Shown: positions 44,040-51,743, counted from the first letter of the stretch. The stretch: 53,546 bases of DNA from Mesotoga sp. BH458_6_3_2_1 (GCF_003664995.1 NZ_JFHL01000004.1:1-53546), one strand, 5' to 3'. Translations and numbers: made by a program. Notes: generated by a model from the letters alone, not told the origin.

Positions 44040-44430
44040 TATAGCCAGTGGATATTTGTATTGAAGAAAGCAGCCGCTTACGCGTGGCTTCCCGGAGAAA
44101 ATCGCTCGAAATCAGCGTAGAAATCCTATGACAATTGCCGTAATTATGGGATTCGACTTCTTGCGACCGGCTTTCGACTGAGTATGACGACATTGAAAAT
44201 CAAGCTCGTTGTACCGAACCGCCGCCGGGAAAGACTCTTCTTTCAGAAGGATTCCATTTTTCTCATGAGACAGTAAACAGGACTCGCAAAAGAACACTCC
44301 AAGTCAAGTCTGGGTCCTTTGATATACTCAACGAATCAAGCGCGCGGTGATTTGAAAATGCGGTGGTACGTCTGGATTCCCTTTCGATTGTGCCCTTCTT
44401 TAGCACCTTTCGGATTTCTTGGTGTCAAAA
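44040..44430. repeat. Cassette-boundary repeat, copy 3 (longest)
   Basis: It aligns with copy 4 along most of its length: TTGAAGAAAGCAGCCGCTTA at 44059, TTCGACTTCTTGCG at 44152, GGAAAGACTCTT near 44228, then the block shared with copy 2 (44282-44358) and the end shared with copies 1 and 4. The 5' end reads KKAAAYA, like the start of serine recombinases. It directly follows TAC module A. Confidence 0.8.
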
Positions 44431-44816
44431 AGTAGTCTTCTCTTGGAAGGGTTTGTCTGGTAGATTTGGGAAACATCAGATTCTGAAAGAGGGAGAAGAG
44501 GCACCTCTTTTCGAGTGAAATTTGTGGTTGACATGGTTGCCATTTATTCTGCAAGTTGTTGGTTAGTCTAGTTCTGCTTATGAATTACCATATAAACTGA
44601 GACGATTCCCAATTTGACTGTTTCCCTCAAACTAAGAGATTCGCAAGGATGAAGAGAGCCCACGTTCTCTTCTAAGAACGATCACTGTTGTCGTGCAAGT
44701 TTAACGGCTTGACAAGACTACCGATCTACCAATCACATCAGATTAGTGTATTTTGTTCTGAATGTTAAGTGATGTAAAATAACAGACATGCCGTAATTAA
44801 ATTCAGGAGGATAGCA
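44431..44816. other. Gene-free stretch
   Basis: No supported gene or repeat between boundary repeat 3 and the broken gene at 44817. Confidence 0.4.
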
Positions 44817-45127
44817 ATGAGGAGCAGGGAGAAAGCTTACGAGATCCTTAGCATTAGGGATTTTGGGAAACCAGCGAAAAAATATTAAGGTCCTGATGTT
44901 TGATCATACGACATCCAGAGATCAACAGAAAAGGATTCCTGCAACCATATGGCAAGATACGGCCAGGACGTGGAAGAATTCACTTCAGTGTTCTTTTTGC
45001 CAGGGATTGATGCACAGTCAGTTGCGTATGCCTTCGGGAGGTGTATGAATGCGAAGGGGTGTTATTTGACTTCTCCGCTCTGAGGTTTGATGAGACATTG
45101 GCAGTCAAAGGCGCAAACCACTACTAG
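44817..45127 (+). pseudogene. Broken gene of unknown family
   Basis: It starts well (AGGAGG 7 nt before ATG 44817; MRSREKAYEILSIRDFGKPA) but stops after 23 codons. Coding-like sequence continues in other frames: VLMFDHTTSRDQQ, then VFFLPGIDAQSVAYAFGRCM, then FDFSALRFDETLAVKGANHY ending at 45127. At least two or three frameshifts have occurred. The family is not recognised. Confidence 0.5.
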
Positions 45128-45260
45128 CCAATAGTGCAGTATATGCTGTTTCTTGTTGCCTGGGAAACTTCATGAATGAGAAAGCGGAAGAATAATGAGC
45201 ATAAACGTGCATACTTTAACCTAATCGACCGTGATTGTAATTCTCTCGAATCACTATTAC

Positions 45261-45280
45261 ATAAGTTATAGGTTATAAAT
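45261..45280. promoter_or_regulatory. Operator/-10 region of TAC module B
   Basis: ATAAGTTATAGGTTATAAAT contains two GTTATA repeats and ends in the same GTTATAAAT as module A, 10 bp before the toxin start. Confidence 0.45.
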
Positions 45281-45290
45281 GAGGTGTGCA

Positions 45291-45674
45291 ATGAGAATCA
45301 TAAGATCAGAAAGCTTCAATTCCTGTTTTCTAGATTTTCTGGACAAGCATAATAACAGGGTGGCTCCTGTTATGGACAAGCTTGGTTTCTTCGAAGAGGT
45401 ACTTGAAAGGGATGGGCCTATAGGAGTCAGAAAGTCCGGTCTACTGGAAAAGTTGCATGGTACGAACATTAACAGCATTACCCTGATTAGAAAAGGATTG
45501 AATGTTCGTTGTTTGTGTTTTTTTCCCAGCAATGGTATTGAAGAGGTCTGTGTTTTGCTTATGGTGTTCATTGAGAAGAGCTCAGCAGATTATGATAAGG
45601 CAGTCAGGCAAGCTGAAATTCTGGCGGATAAATGGTTGAGCGATAATAAAGGATTCAAAGTTCGAAAGGGGTGA
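45291..45674 (+). CDS. RelE/HigB-like toxin of TAC module B
   Basis: 127 residues from ATG 45291, with GAGGTG 4 nt upstream (the ATG at 45279 overlaps that site). The layout fits the HigB/RelE ribosome-dependent mRNA interferase fold: LLEKLHGTNINSITLIRKGL, VRCLCFFPSNGIEEVCVLLM and the final helix SSADYDKAVRQAEILADKW. Toxin-first order is typical of HigBA. Intact, unlike the module A toxin. Confidence 0.7.
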   Translation: MRIIRSESFNSCFLDFLDKHNNRVAPVMDKLGFFEEVLERDGPIGVRKSGLLEKLHGTNINSITLIRKGLNVRCLCFFPSNGIEEVCVLLMVFIEKSSADYDKAVRQAEILADKWLSDNKGFKVRKG

Positions 45675-45678
45675 AACA

Positions 45679-46086
45679 ATGGCCAATAAGAGGAGTTCAT
45701 CTTTTGGTGAGTTTCTTGACCAGATTGCAAAGACCTACAATGTTGAAGATTCTCTCGCTATAGGTAGGATTAAGGGTCAAGTTGCTAGTCAGTTAATGAG
45801 CTACAGAAAAGAAAGAGGTCTTTCGCAGAAACAGTTGGGTGAGCTGTTAGGTTTTAAGCAGCCATACGTATCAAATATTGAACGTGGAGAAGAGAATCTT
45901 AGCTTAGAAACTCTTGTCAAGATCTCTGCCTGTCTTGAAGGAAGACTGAATGTAGATCTTGGAATAACTGACAGAAAAACTAAGATAACAAAAGAGGTAA
46001 TAAAATACGTTCCAATATATATTCCCGTAATTTCGGTGCAGAATAATGAAAGCTCTTTTTGCTGGAAACCGAGTGAGGCGGCATGA
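45679..46086 (+). CDS. XRE-family antitoxin of TAC module B
   Basis: 135 residues. HTH at about 41-70 (LSQKQLGELLGFKQPYVSNI). The C-terminal tail, YVPIYIPVISVQNNESSFCW, is hydrophobic and aromatic, as expected for a chaperone addiction (ChAD) segment that makes the antitoxin aggregation-prone unless the chaperone binds. It follows the toxin by 4 nt and precedes the chaperone gene by 3 nt. Confidence 0.75.
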   Translation: MANKRSSSFGEFLDQIAKTYNVEDSLAIGRIKGQVASQLMSYRKERGLSQKQLGELLGFKQPYVSNIERGEENLSLETLVKISACLEGRLNVDLGITDRKTKITKEVIKYVPIYIPVISVQNNESSFCWKPSEAA

Positions 46087-46089
46087 TAA

Positions 46090-46509
46090 ATGAATAGAGT
46101 GGAACAAGCTATACTTCAGATGAAAAGATATCTGATAAAGGAGTTTTGCTTCTCCTACACTCCAGTGCAAAATGAGATCGTGATATCTATTGAACTCGGT
46201 AGAGAGACAAAAATCATCGAAGAAGACGGTAAGAAGAACTGTCTTCTTGAGCTCACTCTAACAGCATTTGGTAGAGCCGATGAGACAGATTATCTTACGA
46301 TAAAGGCAAGCATGGAGGGTGTCTTCGAATGCCAAGAAACCCTCGAAGAAAAGGCATTAGAAAAAATGGTTGCTGAGAGCGGTACTTCAATACTGCTACC
46401 AGTACTACGCGCAGCTATTCTATCATTTACAGGGCAGGCAGGACTTACACCTCCAATTGTTATTCCGCTTATGAATCCACGTTTTTCTTCGGAAGCAGAA
46501 AAACAGTAA
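46090..46509 (+). CDS. SecB-like chaperone of TAC module B
   Basis: 139 residues. ASMEGVFECQETLEEKALEK and ILLPVLRAAILSFTGQAGLT followed by PPIVIPLMNP reproduce the SecB pattern (GVF..., then LFPYAR...I...GGFPP..L.P.N) at the expected spacing. ATG 46090 lies behind GAGGCGG. With the two genes upstream it makes a complete toxin-antitoxin-chaperone operon. Confidence 0.7.
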   Translation: MNRVEQAILQMKRYLIKEFCFSYTPVQNEIVISIELGRETKIIEEDGKKNCLLELTLTAFGRADETDYLTIKASMEGVFECQETLEEKALEKMVAESGTSILLPVLRAAILSFTGQAGLTPPIVIPLMNPRFSSEAEKQ

Positions 46510-46549
46510 AGAGTCTATATACGCTTCCTCAGCTTTTCATAGAACCTCT

Positions 46550-46945
46550 CGATTATCCAATCATACAGCTGGCGGAAATTTATGTTGAAGAAAGCAGCTG
46601 CTTATGCAAGAGTTCCCAGAAAAAGCCGCGTGAAATCAGCGACAAAAACCCATGATAATTGCCGCAGTTACGGGGTTCGACTTCTTGCGCCCTTCTTTCG
46701 CCAGAATAAATCGACATTCAAAATCAAACACCGGCGCCAGGAAAGACTCTTTTTTAGTAGAAACTTCATTTTACGAGTGAGGCAATGAATGGGACTAGCA
46801 GAAGAAAACCCTGATCCGCGTATGGGATCATTGAGATATTTGACGGATCATGAACGTTTAATTCGAAAATGCGGTGGTATGTCTGGATTCCCTTTCAATT
46901 TTGCCCTTCTTCAGCGCCTTTTGGAATTCGTGCTGTCAAAGTCGA
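46550..46945. repeat. Cassette-boundary repeat, copy 4
   Basis: It starts near 46575 (TTTATGTTGAAGAAAGCAGC) and aligns with copy 3 to about 46760; the last 75 bp (46866-46940) match copies 1 and 3. It contains an open frame MLKKAAAYARVPRKSRVKSA, resembling the KKAAAYARVS start of serine recombinases, but it decays at once. It follows TAC module B. Confidence 0.75.
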
Positions 46946-47011
46946 TTGTATTCATTATAAGAACAAGAGCCCTTTCGGGCCCTCGACTAGATTGAGTAGG
47001 GGTTTTATCTC

Positions 47012-47263
47012 TTACAGTTGTGCTGCTTTTCCAAATCCTCTGCCGAGTCCCGGTCCCTTTTCGCCAGAGGCGCCGTGCCTGTAGCCTGTTCCGTCCTGGG
47101 CATTCTTCAGTTCTCTTACACCGTCATTGGGGCAGTTGTCATTTATTCCGTCGCCGTCTGCATCTACGAAGTTCTCACAGGTTGTAGGATCCTGACTTCT
47201 CTGCATTGCCTTCGTTCCGTAACCTACTGCCAATGTCATTCCACCGATCAGAACCGCTGTACG
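47012..47263 (-). pseudogene. Small D-rich (Ca-binding-like) protein, 5' end replaced by repeat
   Basis: The frame AVLIGGMTLAVGYGTKAMQR ... NFVDADGDGINDNCPNDGV ends TAA at 47012. DADGDGINDNC is a thrombospondin type 3-like calcium-binding motif and the start resembles the end of a signal peptide. Upstream of about 47255 the sequence is a dispersed repeat found also at 51281, so the original start is lost; an ATG inside the repeat (47281) or ATG 47239 could still serve. Confidence 0.45.
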
Positions 47264-47470
47264 CTGAAAGATCAGTTGCAACTTAGAACTGTTTCTTTGC
47301 TCTTTCCGGCCACCAACCTGCTAACCCCAACCCCGGGCCTTCAAAAGCCCAGATCCCGGATCAAGTCCGGGATGACAATGTCAGACGATTATGCGATTCT
47401 TTTGTAGGGGCGAACGGCTGTTCGCCCGAAAGAGGTCTTGGTTGGAATCTCTGCCATTTACGCGATACAC
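47249..47470. repeat. Dispersed palindromic repeat block
   Basis: 47249-47325 repeats at 51275-51352; 47368-47470 repeats at 51401-51500 and 52545-52650. It contains the hairpin GGGCGAAC-GGCT-GTTCGCCC. A further hairpin ATTCTGAC/GTCAGAAT is at about 47512-47540. No gene is supported in 47282-47710. Confidence 0.8.
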
Positions 47471-47710
47471 GAGGATGACAGCCCTAGATTATTCAGAAAA
47501 CACCACATCTGTCATTCTGACGAAGCTCTTGGTCAGAATCTCGATCTTCTCGTGAGCTCAGCGAACGTCTCAAAATGATCTTTCTCGTCTCATCTCGAAC
47601 TTATCGATCAACGTAGAACTGTTCTTCCAAGCAATCAGCGTATTCTAACAAGCGGATCTTCTAGCCGCAAGCGGTTTTCCTCGCTGAAGCGGGGGTTAAA
47701 GTGCAGCACT

Positions 47711-47740
47711 CAAAAATGAAGAATCTCCCTTTCGGGAGAC
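47711..47740 (-). terminator. Terminator of tRNA-Glu
   Basis: On the minus strand TCTCCC-GAAA-GGGAGA is followed by a T-rich tail ending ATTTTTG, 40 nt after the tRNA. Confidence 0.7.
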
Positions 47741-47779
47741 TCTAACCTGTTTCGGAGCAAATGGAACGGTTTTAGAAAG

Positions 47780-47854
47780 TGGCAGCCCCACGGGGAATCG
47801 AACCCCGACCTTCGGACTGAGAATCCGGTGGACTAGCCGTTATCCTATGGGGCC
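47780..47854 (-). tRNA. tRNA-Glu (anticodon CTC)
   Basis: A cloverleaf reads on the minus strand: acceptor GGCCCCA pairs with TGGGGCT, followed by G and encoded CCA; D-arm with GGCTAGTCC; anticodon loop TTCTCAG with CTC in place; T-arm CGGGG-TTCGATT-CCCCG. 75 nt. Its 3' end faces the defence island, the usual orientation for tRNA-linked integration. Confidence 0.9.
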
Positions 47855-47865
47855 GAACAGAAATA

Positions 47866-47894
47866 ATATTATCATGGTCTCCGGCTTTTGTAAA
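47866..47894 (-). promoter_or_regulatory. tRNA-Glu promoter, overlapping the divergent hydrolase promoter
   Basis: Minus strand: TTTACA (47889-47894), 17 bp, TAATAT (47866-47871). The -35 overlaps that of the opposite promoter at 47888-47917. Confidence 0.6.
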
Positions 47895-47917
47895 CACCCC
47901 TGCTTAAGAGATATAAT
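47888..47917 (+). promoter_or_regulatory. Promoter of the alpha/beta hydrolase gene
   Basis: TTGTAA (47888-47893), 18 bp, TATAAT (47912-47917), followed by GAGGAGGTG and the GTG start. Confidence 0.6.
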
Positions 47918-47937
47918 CATTTTGAGGAGGTGTTTCG

Positions 47938-48729
47938 GTGTTTATCAGACGGTGGTTTTCTCTGGACGCTAAGGCGAACGTTGTTATATGTCACGGGATT
48001 GGAGAGCACAGCGGGAGATACGACGGCTTTGCTTCTTATCTTAATAGAAGGGGCTTCGGTGTTTTTGCTGGAGACTTTGCCGGTCACGGCATGCAGGCAG
48101 GAACGAGAGGCTTCATTAAGTCTTTCGACGATTTTACTTCCGCTGTCAAGGAGCTTGCAGACGGTGTGAAGAAGGTTCAGTCCGATCTTCCGGTCTTTCT
48201 TTTCGGCCACAGCATGGGTGGGCTTATCGCAGCAAGGGTCGTTGAGGAGTATCCGAACACGTTCAAAGCGGTCGCTCTCAGCGCGCCGCATCTGTTTTCT
48301 GCAAAGGATTCTGTAAAGAAGCTGCTCCCTTTGATATCCGTTATCAGAAGGATCGCGCCCAAGGCCACTTTCAGCAGTTCATCCCGATTCACTCCTTCAG
48401 ATCTTTCTCACAATGAAAGGGCTGTTCAGCGATATATCGAAGATCCGTATGTCCACGACCGGGTGTCGCCGAATCTCTTTTTCGGTCTTGAAGAGAGCAT
48501 CGAGATGGCGATGGCGAATGCGGGAAAGATTAAGGTCCCTGTCTTTATCGTCTACGGTTCGGCAGACAGGGTCGTCGACCCTGTCGGTGCTCAGGAGCTT
48601 TACGAGAAGATAGAAACCGAAAAGAAAATACTCGAGATTCTGGGCGGAAAGCACGAAATGTTTGCCGACGAAGAGAGGAAGTCACAGTTCTTCGGGGCGA
48701 TCTCGACGTTCTTCTCAGAGCATATCTGA
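47938..48729 (+). CDS. Alpha/beta hydrolase, monoacylglycerol lipase-like
   Basis: 263 residues from GTG 47938, behind GAGGAGGTG. VVICHGIGEHSGRYDGFASY is the oxyanion-hole region of lysophospholipase/monoacylglycerol lipases; FGHSMGGLIAARV (about 87) is the GxSxG nucleophile elbow; YGSADRVVDP (about 212) and GGKHEM (about 242) supply Asp and His. No signal peptide, so cytoplasmic. It probably splits lipid esters. Its 3' end overlaps that of ribF by 15 bp on the opposite strand. Confidence 0.85.
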   Translation: MFIRRWFSLDAKANVVICHGIGEHSGRYDGFASYLNRRGFGVFAGDFAGHGMQAGTRGFIKSFDDFTSAVKELADGVKKVQSDLPVFLFGHSMGGLIAARVVEEYPNTFKAVALSAPHLFSAKDSVKKLLPLISVIRRIAPKATFSSSSRFTPSDLSHNERAVQRYIEDPYVHDRVSPNLFFGLEESIEMAMANAGKIKVPVFIVYGSADRVVDPVGAQELYEKIETEKKILEILGGKHEMFADEERKSQFFGAISTFFSEHI

Positions 48730-49611
48730 GTGGATCTCAAGCCAGCGCCTTGAGACTTTTTCATCATGTCTGATCTGTTCTATCAGTTTGTCTAGGGACT
48801 CGAATTTAAGCTCCGGCCTAATGAATTCGAGGACTTCCAGCTCGAGCTTTCTCTCGTATAGGTTTCCGGAATAGTTGAAGAAGTAGACTTCGTATTTGAC
48901 TTCCTCCGATGTATTTACAGTCGGTCTGAACCCCACATTCAGCAGGCCAAAGTAATCTCTTGAATCTATCAGGGATCTGACAATGTAAACTCCCGATTTT
49001 GGCGTTACGAGTCTTTCATCGCCCCTGTAAATGTTTGCGGTCGGGAAGCCGATTTTCGAACCCAGCTGTTTGTCTTTGTAAACGATTCCCCTTATGGTGT
49101 AATTCTTCCCGAGGAGAGAGTTGGCCAGGGTGATATCGCCTTTGGCGAGAGCCTCTCTTATCCAGCTAGAGCTTATTCTTCTGTTGTCGTGCATCGCATC
49201 GGGGACTATCTCCACCCTGAAATCTCTCTCTTCTGAGAGCTTCTTCAGGAGGCTCACATTTCCTTTTGCGCCGTTTCCGAAGGTGAAATCGCTACCGATG
49301 ACAACGACTCTCACACCCTGCTTTATCAGGTTTGAAATGTAGTCTTCAGGCTCGAGATACCTTATCTCCGACATGTTGGCAGTCATTACTTTCTCGATGC
49401 CAGACGACAGAATCAACTCCAGGCGGTGCGTGACCGGGTAGATAATTCCGGGAAAATTCGGGAAGTAGTATCCCCAGGGATAAACAATCGAAATCGCGAC
49501 ACTCTGCAAACCGAGATCTTCGGCAAGATCCACAGTCCTTTGCATGATTGCCCTGTGACCGAGATGAACGCCATCGAAGTTGCCTATACAAGCTGCATAC
49601 ATATCAGACAC
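48715..49611 (-). CDS. ribF: Bifunctional riboflavin kinase/FAD synthetase
   Basis: 298 residues. The N-terminal FMN adenylyltransferase domain has IGNFDGVHLGHRAI (about 8-21) and SSWIREAL; the C-terminal riboflavin kinase domain has KIGFPTANIY (about 187-196) and FRPTVNTSEEVKYEVYFFNY. Makes FMN and FAD from riboflavin. GTG 49611 overlaps the truB stop by 8 nt and has AAGG 6 nt upstream; ATG 49602 is possible. Last gene of the rbfA-truB-ribF operon, a common bacterial order. Confidence 0.9.
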   Translation of the reverse strand: MSDMYAACIGNFDGVHLGHRAIMQRTVDLAEDLGLQSVAISIVYPWGYYFPNFPGIIYPVTHRLELILSSGIEKVMTANMSEIRYLEPEDYISNLIKQGVRVVVIGSDFTFGNGAKGNVSLLKKLSEERDFRVEIVPDAMHDNRRISSSWIREALAKGDITLANSLLGKNYTIRGIVYKDKQLGSKIGFPTANIYRGDERLVTPKSGVYIVRSLIDSRDYFGLLNVGFRPTVNTSEEVKYEVYFFNYSGNLYERKLELEVLEFIRPELKFESLDKLIEQIRHDEKVSRRWLEIHSDML

Positions 49612-50524
49612 CGAGAACCTTCACGAGTTTTGCCACTCTCTCGACAGAGCCTCTCGTCAGGAGGGTCTTCACGAATGAGGAGGTGCGTTCGGATCTCGCT
49701 ATTGCGATAAGTCGCTCGTCGCTTCCAACAATGCGTATTATTTCGTCTTTGGCAAACTTGCCCAGAATACCTGCAACTCCGCCGGCGTAGATCTGTCGGC
49801 CAAGTAGAACGTTGATGCTCTCGGAATCGCTGAGGAGCAAGCCGGGAAGAAAGTCAACCGCTTCCTCCAGCGGAATGATTGAGATCTGGGAGACATCGTC
49901 GATCTGAAAAGCGCTGTCGACTGAAAACCTTCCTTGCGAGACCCGCCGTAGGTTTGTGGTGGTCGCTCCACAGCCTAGCTTATAGCCTATGTCCATTGCC
50001 AGCGACCTTATGTAGGTACCCTTTGAGACTTTCGCAGTAAAGGTAATCCTTTCTCTCGAATAGCTTATATCTGTCATTGAATAGACTCTTACCGCCCTTG
50101 GCGGAAGGTTGATGATCTTCCCCTCCCGCGCAAGCTTGTATAGTCTTTCTCCGTTGTACTTCTTGGCGGAGTATGCGGGAGGCACCTGGAGATACTCCCC
50201 TTCAAAGGACTTCAAGACAGAAACTATCTCATCCTCGGAAAAGGCAGGAACTTCTCTCTCTTCAACTGTCTTTCCCGTATTGTCAAATGTGTCCGTTATT
50301 CGTCCCAGTTCAAGCTCAGCCTTGTATGTCTTGTCCATGTCGAGAAAGTACTCAAGCACTCTCGTCCCCTTCTTCACACCAGCTATGAGAAGCCCGCTAG
50401 CAAAGGGGTCGAGTGTTCCCGCATGGCCTATCTTCTTTGTATTCAGTTTTCTTCGAAGAAGGTTGACAACATCGTGAGAAGTCACACCGACTGGCTTGTC
50501 AACAAGTACGATTCCGTCATTCAT
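49604..50524 (-). CDS. truB: tRNA pseudouridine(55) synthase
   Basis: 306 residues. GIVLVDKPVGVTSHDVVNLL opens the protein and HAGTLDPFASGLLIAGVKKG contains the catalytic Asp (about 40). A C-terminal PUA-like region follows. Converts U55 of the tRNA T-loop to pseudouridine. Its start overlaps the rbfA stop (ATGA). Confidence 0.95.
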   Translation of the reverse strand: MNDGIVLVDKPVGVTSHDVVNLLRRKLNTKKIGHAGTLDPFASGLLIAGVKKGTRVLEYFLDMDKTYKAELELGRITDTFDNTGKTVEEREVPAFSEDEIVSVLKSFEGEYLQVPPAYSAKKYNGERLYKLAREGKIINLPPRAVRVYSMTDISYSRERITFTAKVSKGTYIRSLAMDIGYKLGCGATTTNLRRVSQGRFSVDSAFQIDDVSQISIIPLEEAVDFLPGLLLSDSESINVLLGRQIYAGGVAGILGKFAKDEIIRIVGSDERLIAIARSERTSSFVKTLLTRGSVERVAKLVKVLGV

Positions 50525-50888
50525 TTTCCGTGTTGTTCTTCTCCTTTTCGATCTGTTCGAGCAGTTTGGCCACCCTCAAACTTGCCTCAATTCCCGTGTC
50601 TTCCTTAAAACGAATCTCGGGGGCCTTGAAAAGCCGGATGTTCTTTGCAATGGCAGTTCTAAAGAACCCCTTGTCTTCGTTCAGTTTCTCAACGAGCTTC
50701 TTCTTCTTGTCATCGGGGCCCATAAGACTGACGTACACGGTTGCGAACCGTTTGTCTTTGGTTAACTCGACCCTGACAATGGAAGCCATGCCCAGTGATT
50801 CTTTTTCGCTGGTGTAAGATGATAGAGCTACCGTGAGAACCTTCAATATCTCAGACTCCAACATCTCTTTCCTGTAACTGCTTGCCAT
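50517..50888 (-). CDS. rbfA: Ribosome-binding factor A
   Basis: 123 residues from ATG 50888, 5 nt after GGAGGTGA. The KH-like fold is recognisable in IVRVELTKDKRFATVYVSLM and a PEIRFKEDTGIE end. Needed for maturation of the 30S subunit. First gene of this operon in the window. Confidence 0.9.
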   Translation of the reverse strand: MASSYRKEMLESEILKVLTVALSSYTSEKESLGMASIVRVELTKDKRFATVYVSLMGPDDKKKKLVEKLNEDKGFFRTAIAKNIRLFKAPEIRFKEDTGIEASLRVAKLLEQIEKEKNNTENE

Positions 50889-50899
50889 AGCTCTCACCT

Positions 50900-51040
50900 C
50901 CTGGATAATTATAACCTACAAAGCGAAGATGGGAAGATGCCGGGTGAAAATGAATGCAACGGCGCTTCGGCTTGAGGCCTGCTCGGGTCCACTGTCAACG
51001 GTTCTCCGTCCTCCGCGACGAGAGCGACCATATTATAAGA
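50900..51040. other. Gene-free stretch before hairpin array 1
   Basis: No gene. It contains a CTGTCAACGGTTCTCCGTCC stretch near 50992 that recurs in varied form near 52326 and near 88. Confidence 0.4.
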
Positions 51041-51220
51041 GATTCGATGCAAGGCTGGCTTCGCCAGGAGGCGAGGCCGACTTCGTCGGGAAGTGATTTC
51101 CTTATAGAACATTGGACGCAATGCCGGCATAGATCGTGCCGGGACGCAATGCATTGAGGAGCATCAGTGGACGCAAGGCTGGGCAAGAACTGCCCAGGTC
51201 GCAATGCCCGCTTCGCGGGA
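51041..51220. repeat. Header-plus-hairpin array 1
   Basis: Seven tandem units of about 20-28 bp. Each has a header like GACGCAATG (variants GATGCAAGG, GAGGCGAGG, GAAGTGATT, GTCGCAATG), and all but the GAAGTGATT unit, whose stem is degenerate, are followed by a hairpin whose stem differs: CTGGC/GCCAG (51055), CCGAC/GTCGG (51077), CCGGCA/TGCCGG (51124), CATTGA/TCAGTG (about 51152), CTGGGCA/TGCCCAG (51179), CCCGC/GCGGG (51207). The short-stem loops are TTC. Confidence 0.75.
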
Positions 51221-51240
51221 TGATAACCTTACTCCCTTGA

Positions 51241-51500
51241 GGTCATCCTGGCACGCTTCTGGCCAGGATCTAGATCCAAAGAACCGCTGTACGCTGAAAG
51301 ATCAGTTGCAACTTGGAACTGTTTCTTTGCTCTTTCCGGCCACCAACCTGCAACCCCCGACCCCCGGCTTTTTTTAAGACCAGATCCCGTATAAGAGCGC
51401 TACGGGATGACAATGTCAGACGATTATGCGATTCTTTTGTAGGGGCGAACGGCTGTTCGCCCGAAAGAGGTCTTGGTTGGAATCTCTGCCCTTCACGCGA
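51241..51500. repeat. Dispersed palindromic repeat block
   Basis: Hairpin ATCCTGGC/GCCAGGAT at 51245-51270, then the blocks shared with 47249-47470, hairpin ATCCCGTA/TACGGGAT near 51384-51408, and GGGCGAAC/GTTCGCCC near 51444. Repeated at 52456-52650. Confidence 0.8.
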
Positions 51501-51516
51501 AAAATGGGACCATAGG

Positions 51517-51743
51517 GAAGTGATGCGCCGAAAAACATCGGCGGAAGTGATGCTGCTTCGCAGGAAGTGATGCCCGGAAAATCATCCGGGGAAGTGATGC
51601 TCGCTTGCGCGAGGAAGAAAGAAATATTAGACGCGATGCCGCTGTGGTAGGGAGCTATTAGAAAGCCAGTCTGCTTTCGCAGGCCAGTCTCTGCCCTTGG
51701 CAGAGACCAGTCGCACTTCGTGCGGCCAGTTCCGCTTCGCGGG
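51517..51743. repeat. Header-plus-hairpin array 2
   Basis: Four units with header GAAGTGATG: CGCCGA/TCGGCG (51526), CTGC/GCAG (51553), CCCGGA/TCCGGG (51573), CTCGC/GCGAG (51600). A spacer GAAGAAAGAAATATTAGACG follows, then four units with header CCAGT: CTGC/GCAG (51671), CTCTGCC/GGCAGAG (51689), CGCAC/GTGCG (51712), TCCGC/GCGGG (51731). The headers are constant while the stems change completely yet remain paired. Confidence 0.8.

Noticed and set aside
46960-46990. Intrinsic terminator after the D-rich protein
   Set aside because: The GAGGGCCC-GAAA-GGGCTC hairpin needs a two-base bulge and has only a short T-rich tail; too weak to call.
47780-47800. Attachment-site duplicate of the tRNA-Glu 3' end
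   Set aside because: I looked for a second copy of the CCCACGGGGAATCGAACCCC-like end elsewhere in the window and did not see one.
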